Source of the DNA: Paraspadella gotoi
Lineage: Eukaryota; Chaetognatha
Length of the DNA: 64,000 nucleotides
Assembly: GCA_051294375.1 (NCBI GenBank)
Contig: CM119266.1
Location: forward strand, 19,665,657-19,729,656
Direction of reading: 5' to 3'
Shown one piece after another: positions 26,732 through 36,900 of this stretch (its first letter is position 1; each line of letters starts with the position of its first letter). The notes under the pieces are model-generated. The model was given only the letters and a program-made list of their open reading frames with translations. It did no database searches and was not told the DNA's origin. A program made the translations under genes and the position numbers.

Positions 26732-28969
26732 AATCACACAAATAATTAAAAGTATAATTAAGCTATTATAATACAAATTATTATTTTTTAAGCTATTGAT
26801 TGAACCACAAATTAGCATGATAATTTGTTAATATAAAATATCAATATTACATCATTCAAGGCAATAGAATAAAACTTTATCAAAACTCAATCAGAACGCG
26901 ACAATATGCAAATGAGACTGATGAACTCAACGAAATGATTCACAAATTAATCTGCAACAGAGCGTCACAACCACGGAAAATTAAAACGGACTGGTTTTAT
27001 AATGTCATAGACAAAACGGAGCACGAGGCTTAAACGAAAGTTTCTTTGTTAAGCGGAGTAACGAAGAGCGGTTGACGAAAAGAATGAAGATGATAAATTA
27101 ACGGCAAAGGTAGCAAAAAATTAAAGATGGCGTGAAGAGAAAACAACATTTAAATTGACGCGAAATTAATAATTAATATAATTAATGGAAAAAATTACTT
27201 TTTAACTCAATTTTGACCTTCTTTCCTCGTAATCTCTTTTTTGTTGTATTGCGAGAAAACAAAGAGGTCGCTGTCGGTAAAGCGATTTCGCCTTTTAGTC
27301 AAAAGATCAATAAAGTTTGTTCAGATACTTTTTAAATTTAAAGTCGAGTAATCGAGCAAAGAAAATATTGATCGGTTTTAAAGTCGAATATGAGGTTGTA
27401 TGCTACGGTTGATGGAGTTATCTTGGGAAACGAGAGACATAGATCGGATATATATATTACTTATCTATCAATATATAAATATTTCAGATTAATTCTCGAG
27501 CCTGAATTTGAATATGATCTTGATCTTCCATGATTCAAACAAACACGCTAAAAATTTGCCAATGCAATAATTTGCTACTAATACTCATGAACTTTGCACT
27601 TTTATCAATAATATATAGCGAGTTATAGATGTTTAATTATTTTATGAATTATAGATAGGTATAAATTATAGATGTGCCTAATCCATTGGCTATGGGGCTT
27701 TTCACATTCCTTTAAATTATTTAAGTTATGATACGAATATATAACTAAGACCTAACCGTAATCTCATGATTTCTTTATATAATTAGGATCGATTCCTAAT
27801 TATCAAAGTGGGATCAACGTGGCCTTTGAACTTTCACAGTTGATATTGAGTAATTACGATTGGCCTTTTGTGCTGTTCATGCACATTTTTTTGTAGTTTG
27901 GAAAATAAGTTATTTTCTTAATTGGATGAGAATTAGCGGTATTTTAGTAGGAGCACTTATTTTTTAAAAGGTGAGGATATTATTAAATTCCTTAGTTCTT
28001 TATTTTGTTGCTGAGTTTCATACAATGGTTATAGGAATTAATTTTTTCGGTTGAAAGTAAAATTTGGCAGGTTATAGTCGTATTTTTATTTTTTCCCAGA
28101 CTTCTAAGAGTTACTGTTCGTCATGCTTTCTTTTGGGAATCCAGTTTCCTTGAAAAAAAAATCTGATTTCGATTGTTTCTCGTAAGACCGCGAATTAAAT
28201 CGACGTTTAAGGCGACAAACCTGTTTTTTAAATGATACAATTTTTTTTTAAGTTTGGAGCGAAATTCATTATTGTTGAGATATTTCTTTGCTCTTAATGG
28301 CGCCCTGTTTGAGCAGCTGTAGAGTCGTTATGTATAACTCAGATGCAGTTTTGACCTCATCGAAAAAATACTACTAACTTGCGATAACAACGTCGGATCT
28401 GCCCAGTAAATCATAAGCTGATAAGATAATGTGTATTGTGAATCCTATGAAAGTTGCAAAATTATTTGTTTCACTATCTCTTTTTTTAGATTTAAAAATA
28501 ACTATCATTTATGAATTTATTTGTTTGTTAAAATATTTTTATTATATTATGAAATTGGTATATTATTATTATTATATATCTATTATATAATATTATTTAT
28601 TTGTTTGTTATGGTGACATGAGTATTGTCTTCTGGTGCATCTACACAACACAAGGTTAGATTACTTTCTGTTCCAGTTTTATAATAGATATCGTACATCA
28701 TTCCTGTAGGAAAATCATTATTGAGAAACTCATAATAATTATTAGTTATAAGGCCAAAAAACTCATGGCATATTAAAAAAAAAGAATACGAGAAAGAAAG
28801 AGCTATATGTAATAAGGCGTAGTAAAATTCCTAAATTTAACTTTAATTAAAATTCTAAAAGTGAGGAACGAACAACATTATACTAATAAACATTTATGTA
28901 ATAAAAAAATTTATAATAGATTTTACAATTTATGCAGTAGGCCATATTTATACTAGTACTAAACCAATA

Positions 28970-29171
28970 AATATTAAAATTTCAAAACAATTTTTTTAAA
29001 GATTTTTTTGCAGATTTGGATTCGTCATAAAAAGTTGATAAAAAGAAATATAACTCTTTTTAAAAAATTCCTTCATTAAGTGGGTCAAAAATTAGAAAAA
29101 GCTGGAAATTAACTTTTTATATATTAAATATAGTTTTTTTAATTTTTAACCCACTTAATGAAAGAATTTTT
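28970..29171. repeat. dispersed family F with terminal hairpin
   Basis: The hairpin arms at about 29060-29094 and 29139-29171 share CATTAAGTGGGT / ACCCACTTAATG. Related pieces occur at 32388-32430, about 39120-39215 and 61790-61925, each near a TCATAAAAAGTTGAT-type motif. Probably a decayed MITE. Confidence 0.55.
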
Positions 29172-30310
29172 AACAAATATTTTTACATATATTTTTAACA
29201 TATTTTTGATCTTAACTAATAAAATCTTCCAAATCGGTCGCGGGAAATACTTTTACAAAATGCTGCTAACAAAAAAATCCAAGCTGTAACTGCTTTCTCT
29301 CTCTACCTCACTCATTTAAATAACTATTAACTTACGGCGTATATATACGCCATATAAATTTTCAAATTGTGTCATAATATTTTTTATTTATTTTTAAGGG
29401 GTCCAAGTGACCCGGGGGGGTAAAAAGCTGAAAGCATAACGTTTGACCCTTTAACTTAAGCTGGTTCTGACCATATATATTTTTTTTAATAACCATTTAA
29501 AAAAGTAGTTTCAAATTATAAATTTTTTTTATAAAAAAGGTAAGATCTAATTTTAAAAAGATTTTAAGCTTTTATTACAAAAATTTAAAAAAAAAACAAC
29601 TAGGAATGAATCAAAATTTAAGGTATCGACTGATTTTATATAAACTTTTTTTCAAATGATTCTATTAATTGGATAAAAATAAAACTCTTTAATGTAATAT
29701 AAATATAAAAAGACAGAGAAAGATTTTGTACTTTTGCTAAATTTTTAATTATTAAAATTAAAATCATATAGTTTAATAATACATTTAAGGGATGAATATG
29801 AATATAATTAATAGTTATTACAGTTTTGTTTCAGTAAAAATAGAATTTAGGTTTGATTTTTCTGCTTTTAAGTAATATAAAAATAAAAAAATATTAGTCT
29901 TATAAAGCCTTTGTTCAATGAGGCTTAAACCTAAAATTGTAGTTTTGTACAGTAAAAATAAAATTTGGAATTTAATAAAAATATTTTCTAATGCAAAAAT
30001 CAAATAATAGATTATATAAATATTTAAGTAAGGTTTAACTAATTTTTTTTCATAATTATTAAATTTTTGTTTCCGCTAAAATAAAAGATAGGAATTTTTT
30101 TGCCACTTTCTCGTGCAAAAAAAAATAATGACTATCACCATTCAAACTCCTTTGATAATAGACCCTTAAGCTTATGATATAATTTTTATCACTGGGTCCC
30201 CTTAAACGTTATCAGAATCTGTTGTTAAAATAAAAAAATTCAAAAAACCTATTTTTCATGATTTATAGTATGTAATATATAATATGTAATATAAGCTCAT
30301 AAGCTTAAGG

Positions 30311-30523
30311 GAGTGGTCTTTTCATACAATTAAAACATTCTTTGAAATATTTTCCACTTCATTGATAGGAAAGCCAGGTACTCTGGGAGTGAATAAACGG
30401 GACTGTGAGAGAGTCTTGATTGAAAGCTTGCAGGGACCTGCTATGTCTTTATCTTGTAAGAGTGATGGAGGCCTTAAACCACCAAAGCCTGATAATTTTT
30501 ATATTGGTTGTACCAATTTCATA
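30311..30523 (+). repeat. dispersed family A copy 1 (SINE-like)
   Basis: Begins GAGTGGTCTTTTCATACAAT and ends TTGGTTGTACCAATTTCATA. It lacks a roughly 40-base segment present in copy 2. The short open frame through it recurs in the other copies and is a repeat product. Confidence 0.85.
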
Positions 30524-30607
30524 AAATTCAGCTTCTTGTATTTTGATGCTAGTGCGGAGTACAATAAGTATTCCCCGATCTAATACTAATCTAATACTAA
30601 TCTAATA

Positions 30608-30652
30608 CCAGTCTCTTCGGAGGCGTGGGTTCGAATCCCACCGCTGCCACCA
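30608..30652 (+). pseudogene. retroposed 3' half of tRNA-Leu with CCA
   Basis: This stretch holds the long variable arm (GTCTCTTCGGAGGC), the T arm (GTGGGTTCGAATCCCAC), the acceptor 3' strand CGCTGCC, the discriminator A and then CCA. It corresponds to the 3' half of eukaryotic tRNA-Leu. Nuclear tRNA genes do not encode CCA, so it came from a mature tRNA by reverse transcription. No 5' half precedes it; instead there are CTAATA repeats at about 30580-30607. Confidence 0.85.
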
Positions 30653-30955
30653 CATTTAAGTAAGTAGACAGGGATTTCGATATGAAATCAGAATGGAATT
30701 TATTTCTCAGAATAATAAACAATAATAAGACGGTGTCAAATTCCAGGCAGAGTGAATCAATACAATTTTGTTCCCAATTTATACTCTTCCATCGGATCGG
30801 AGGTAAGGGTAAAAATTCCTCGGCGGAAGGAAGCCCATCTGGTCATTGGCTGGTGCCATTTGTCTCCTGGCCAATGAGAGAGTTCCATTCTACTTCCTTC
30901 GAATCTTTTACTCGTGTCGCCGATCCGGTTTCTTGAGTTTGATTCCTCTGTGATG

Positions 30956-31210
30956 GAGTGGTCTTTTCATACAATTGAAACATTCTTTGAAATATTTTCC
31001 ACTTCATTGATAGGGAAGCCAGGTACTCTGAGAGTGAATAAACGGGACTGTGAGAGAGTCTTGATTGAAAGCTTGCAGGGACCTGCTATGTCATTATCTT
31101 GTAAGAGTGATGGAGGCCTTAAACCACCAAAGCCTGTCCAAAGTCAGGGGCAAGATAGCTTATTTATTAAATGAATGGATAATTTTTATATTGGTTGTAC
31201 CAATTTCATA
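30956..31210 (+). repeat. dispersed family A copy 2 (SINE-like, full length)
   Basis: About 250 bp and the longest intact copy. Another long copy is at 39549-39804. Inverted 3' parts are at 13477-13590 and 18321-18430, and 3' tail fragments at 42679-42720 and 42883-42950. All share the terminal palindrome GGTTGTACC. Confidence 0.85.
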
Positions 31211-31670
31211 CATATATAAAATCTTAATTTTTTTTTATTACGTCAGGAAACTATTTTAGGATTATTACAAAATTATTAGTTTTTGTGTCACTAACCGGTT
31301 CCCACGGTTTACGACATACTCAGCAACTCTTGATTCATTCTCTAAGGCCGGTCTAGTGTTTCTTCGTTTCCGCTTCTTATTTTCCGAATTGGAAACGTCG
31401 CCACAGCCTACAGTATAATTCGTGCGAAAAAAACCGGGACGGATTGTGTCCCAAATATTTAGATTCGTCGTCAGGTATTTTCGTCATCATCATCGTCGTC
31501 GCCGAAGGCAGCGGGAGGGGGTAGTCAGGCGACCGTCGCATACGGCCACGAAACTACCAACTCTTGGTTACATACGGGGTTCATTCCTCAGAAATACGGA
31601 TGTAAACTTGAAACGCTTATGTCGTCATTTGAAAAAGTTTTTTTTGGCAATATCAGAATTTGTGCAACAG

Positions 31671-31678
31671 TATAAATA
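31671..31678 (+). promoter_or_regulatory. TATA box of the receptor gene
   Basis: TATAAATA lies 45-52 bases upstream of the receptor ATG at 31723. Transcription would start near 31700-31710 and leave a 5' UTR of about 15-20 bases. The preceding 300 bases (31370-31600) are CpG-richer than their surroundings, as expected of a promoter. Confidence 0.6.
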
Positions 31679-31722
31679 AAATGCGGAATTTGATAGGAAC
31701 TAACAGTTTTCGAGCGACAAAA

Positions 31723-31792
31723 ATGGATACCACTTCCTTTATTTTCGTTGTTTGCCTCATTGCCGTCGGACAGGGCTATCATCATTTTGAAC
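31723..31792 (+). CDS. receptor exon 1: signal peptide
   Basis: The ATG is followed by DTTS, then the hydrophobic stretch FIFVVCLIAVG, then QGYHHFE. The donor is C/GTAAGT (phase 1) and joins the exon at 37476 to give a His codon. The start was chosen because it is the only ATG between the TATA box and the donor in this frame and it yields a classical signal sequence. Cleavage is likely near QG-YH. Confidence 0.8.
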
Positions 31793-32603
31793 GTAAGTTA
31801 CGTTAAAGGGTATTGGAGAACTAGTACACTGACAAAAATTAAAAAATCAAAAAATACAATAGGTTTTAAAGAAAATATAAAAATAACATTCCATCATGTT
31901 AATCAGTTTCATCGATTAAACATTTGAAAAAATTTATGCTCTGTCTGATCATTAACATATGCTTTACATTCGACCAAACATAGGCTTTCTTTACAATGAC
32001 TGTTGATCATCAGCAAGATCGCAAAGCCAATCAAAATACGTAAAAAATCAATCTGATTGTAGTTTCAAACAGTGACAAAATTTAATTCCATCGCTATTGT
32101 AATTGAGCTGGGTTAAACTTATTGATTAAAAAAAGATATATTAAAACTCAATTAGTTAGTAGTGTTTAAGAGCTATCTTTTAAATCTATAAATTTATCAT
32201 TTAAAAAAAATTTAAAGTATAATAACCAACCAACTATCTCCAAATCAAAATGACAAAACAATATTACTTTTTCTTTTATGTTTTTTATAGGGATGTAAAT
32301 GTAAATGTGTCCATTTGCAATTAATTTAATTAATAATTACTTTAAATTAAAATTTTATATGAAAATTAAAATTTTATATGTTAAATATATTTTCTTTAAT
32401 TTTTAACCCACTTAATGAAAGATTTTTTAAAAATGATTGGTAGCCATTGTATTAATCCTTTCAGTTTCGTTGAGTTTAGAAATTTAAGCAAAGTTTGAAA
32501 ATTAGTTCCTCAACGATTTTATTTGTGTACGGACATGTTTCGACTCTTTTATTTCGAGCCTTCATCAGCGTTAATAAAAGCATCTACAAATTTGTGCAAA
32601 AGA

Positions 32604-32642
<39 letters not shown>

Positions 32643-33825
32643 AGGAGAGAGAGAGAGAGAGAGAGAGAAGAGAGAAAGAAAGAGAGAGAGGGCAAAAAGT
32701 TTCCAACAAGTTTAAGCTAATAGTGAATTTAAAATTAATCTAATAATAAATAGATAGTAATGAAAGAAAAGAAAGTTTTTAAATGTGAAATGATACATTT
32801 TTGTGAGGGATAGATAAGTGACTGTTAAAGTAAAAAATTAAGAATTAAGATAGAGCTCAAAATGAGCAGGCCCCCCTTGGTTTATGCAAATGAAAGGCCT
32901 TAACGATGTGGCCGGGTCATTGACGCGTCATTGGTTGAGATGACAATCTTATTGAGTTCGTTGTCATTGCATTAGGCAGACTTCCTTGCGGGAAAAGACC
33001 AAGTGCAACTCGAATGTCTCTCTGGCCTGATACGCCTGCCGACTGCCCCCTTCTCGCCTGCTGCCGAGGCGGGCGGTTGTCCGTTCTTGCTACTTTTGCG
33101 GCAGGAGTGACGGACTCCTCTCCCTCCTCGTGTAGCCGTCGTTTTGGGCGGCGCTCATTCCCCAGAGAGAGGGACTGAGTTGCTACAATCAAGGGAGAGG
33201 CATCGTCTGCCCATTGCCTGCGCAAGGGTCTCCGCCTGTCTCGTTGAGTGGAGACAGGGGAATCATTGTGCGGTCGTGGTGGTGGCGGGGCCTCCACCAC
33301 GCTTTGATAAGCGAATCATAGCTTGGAGGGAGGTCGAATCGTCCTCCATCACGATTCAAAGAAGGTTCGAGGGCTTTGATGTAAATTGCCTCTCTAATAC
33401 CTCTTTGTGAACCAGTTCGGGTCATGGGACAGACGAGACAGTCTGACTCTCGAATGCATGGCCAGTGTTCGCTGTTGTGCTCAGCGATTGCGGACAGGAA
33501 GTGTCCACGGGCATCACGATAGGGCTTCGTGTGCTGTTGGAATAACTTTCTTTCCTTTCATTACTATCTATTTATTATTAGATTAATTGTTAAATTCACT
33601 ATTAGCTTAAACTTATTCCTTGTTGTACATTGCACATGTATTATTTTGTCTCTCTCTGTTTCTCTCTCTCTCTCTCTCTCTCCTTCTCTCTCTCTCTCTC
33701 TGTCTCTCTCTCTTTCACAATTGACCATTTCACTTCTTTTCGCAACTAATCTGTCCTCAACTTAAACTGTACTCATTCTTTAAACCCCTATCTCTGTGTT
33801 GGAAACTTCTTGCCCTCTCTCTCTT

Positions 33826-33911
<86 letters not shown>

Positions 33912-36900
33912 AGTGGCAAAATTAAAAATGCTCCTAAAGCCTGATAAAAATCCCTCAATGGCAAAAAGCTATCGACCTGTATCTCTCTTGTCATGTCTAG
34001 GAAAACTCTTTGAGAGAATAATACAGCCCTTTTTAGCTGGTTCAGCAAAGAAGAACAGTGCTATTAACATTGAACAGTCGTGCTACCAGAAAGGAAGAGG
34101 AACTGAGGAAAACTTAATCAGGCTTGTGGAGGATTGCTACACGGGCTTCAAGAGACAACAGGGTACAATTTTAGTCACTCTTGACTATGAAGGAGCATTT
34201 AATGCCGTTTGGCATGAAGGACTCTTGTGGAAATGATTGAAAAAAATCTTCCATCAAAATTAATCCAATAATCTCCTCCTTTTTGACAGACAGATTTTTA
34301 TTCATAAAGAAGGGGACAAAAAATCAAGAACTGTCAAACTCTGTAGAGGCTCGCCTCAAGGTGCAATACTCAGTCCTGACCTATTTGCCATATTTGTTGC
34401 TGATTTACCGTTTAGGGAAGCTGAAGAAATGCATGCCTCACAATATGCTGATGATGTTGCTACCTGGACAACAAGTCGACCCTTATCAGTTGCAGCAGAA
34501 CGAACACAAAAGTTTTGAATGCTATGGGTAGATGGTGCAGCCATGTGGCGCATGGGGCTCTGCCCAACAAAATCCTTTGCAATGATAATCACTAGATGTC
34601 CCTCTGAAAGAAAAAATGCAGTAAACTTGACCTTAATGGGTCATAAAATTCCACAAGTCCAAGAACTCAAGTTCTTAGGGTGTACCATTGATGCAACGAT
34701 TACTGTGGTCAAACCATATCAATAAACTATTAACCAAGAGCCAACAAAATATATTCGCGATTAACAAGCTTGCAATGATTTGCCAAGGGGATGAATTTTC
34801 AGAAGTCCTACGCCTATTTGATAGCCTTATAGTGTCTAACCTAGCATACTCTGCTCCAGCATACCTTGACATAAGTGGAGTTCATTGGCAAAAGATAGAT
34901 GCCATGTTCATGAAGGCTGTAAAAAAGTTTCTGCAAATTCCTCAACAAACAGAAAGCGTGGCTGTACTGGACGCCATTGGCCGAAATAAGCTTTCAGAAA
35001 CCCTTAAAAAAAGAGCCAAAAACCGAATTTTCAACATCGTCAAACACAAAGAAGTTTTCGGGGATTACGTCGCCAAAATAAGGGAAAGAGACCCACATCA
35101 TCATCCATCAATCCTGGACACAATCCTAGACGATGACAATGTTCCAGTCACTAAATGTCTCATGTGTTATTTTAATATGAATCTATTTTGCGTAGCTCGT
35201 AGGTTATAAGGCGACAATTCCTTTTTTTGTAATTGAGTACTAACTTATATTAGTATCGACCTTTAGCAGATAATGATTGGTAGACTTTTTAACTGTAAAA
35301 CCTTTTAAAGAAATTTAAATGAACGGACCCACTGTTACCTTATAGGTCTTCTTGCAGAAGGTACCTAGGTCCATGTACAATTATCTATCTATCTATCTAT
35401 CTCCCTTCTTTTGCACAAATTTGTAGATGCTTTATTAACGCTGATGAAGGCTCGAAATAAAAGAGTCGAAACATGTCGGTACCACAAATAAAATCTTTGA
35501 TTAACTCATTTTCAAACTTTACTTAGATTAAAAATGATTATAATTTTTTTTATAAACTTTTGATGAGGAATTAATTTTTTGAAATTTTTCGTTTTTATAA
35601 GGATAGTATTATATACAAATATAGCCTACTGCGAAAATTTAAAAAACTAAAATTAATTTTTTTACAAATTAATGTTCACTGAAGGTATGTTGTTCATAAT
35701 TGAAATTTTGTACGTAACTTTCACAACACTTTAATGCTCATAGCATAACATGACTGAGCAAGTAAATAAAAGTTCTAAAAATGTTGAAGAAACATAGAAA
35801 AAGCAAGAGAGAGAGAGAGATTGAGAAAGAAAGTGAGAGCGAGAGAGCAAAACCAAAAATAAGAGGGGGAAAAAGATATAATTTGGTAGTATAAAAAGAT
35901 TAAAGATTTATTTTGTGTAGATCAAATAAAAATTGAAAGTATAATAAAAATCACCACTTTTTTTACAGATTTTTTTGTTTTTAATGCGAGTCCTAAGTAA
36001 AATTATGGCCAACAGACAGACAGGCCAACGGACAGACTGACCCAAATTTTTGATAGACTTGCTACAATGTTATTAGTATAATTAAAGTAAAAAATAAATA
36101 TTTAATTAAAAAGTTAAAATTGATCTTTTATTTTTCTATTTAAAAATATTTCCACTTGCTTGATTCAATTGAAACTGGATTTCCAGCTCGATGAACTATC
36201 TTATTAACCACAGAAAAAATTTCAACTCAATTGATTCATCCAAACATAAGTAATTGGACTTGAAAGCTAACGTGGAAGGACGAACAGATACTGATGGACA
36301 GACAAATATTTGAATTTTTTTTTATATTAGTAAACAACAGCTTAAATAGAGGAGAGTCTGACTGCATTGTTTTTTAAGAAATATTCTGTACACTTATTAT
36401 ATATTAAACTAATCTTATTTTTTGTTCAAATTCTGTCGGCATTTATGTATTTAACTGTATCTTAAGAGCTTTAAAAGATTTTGCATTAATTTTGCTACAT
36501 AACATTTAGGAAGTAATGACCAAGGATGAGATACTATAAAACAAGTTTGAGCAAACAATGTCGGATCTGCCCACGATCATTAGCGGTAATTAATTAAGTA
36601 ATTACGTAATTAATTATTTAAAATTATTTAATTAATTTTGCAATTAATTAATTTATTAACTTGATCCAAAATGTTTGTTTTTAGGTCTTTTCGTCACTGA
36701 CCAGAAACAACGCAACGACGACAATGATGGCGATGACGACAATAATTGACCTACTTGATTGATTGAAAAATTGATTGATTGATTGAATGATTGATTAAAT
36801 AATAATTAATTGATAATTAAATTGATTGATTGAATAATTAATTAATAGATAAATGATTGATTATTATTTTCATGTATTAGAATAAGATTTAACAATAAGT

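Larger units (their letters stand above)
23650..30310. other. A+T-rich intergenic region with dispersed repeats
   Basis: No gene is supported. Recognisable repeats are one copy of family B (26563-26731), one copy of family E (28453-28740, also at 52449-52742), a MITE-like arm fragment (28384-28412), and a palindromic family F element (28970-29171). The stretches 24220-26560, 26820-28380 and 29400-30310 are A+T-rich with only short, uninformative open frames. Confidence 0.65.

Noticed and set aside
30580-30660. Functional tRNA-Leu gene
   Set aside because: Only the 3' half is present, with an encoded CCA; there is no anticodon arm, D arm or A box upstream.
30362-31174. Plus-strand open frames with KPGTLGVNKRDCERV-like sequence, twice
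   Set aside because: Both lie inside family A repeat copies; the similarity is that of the repeat.
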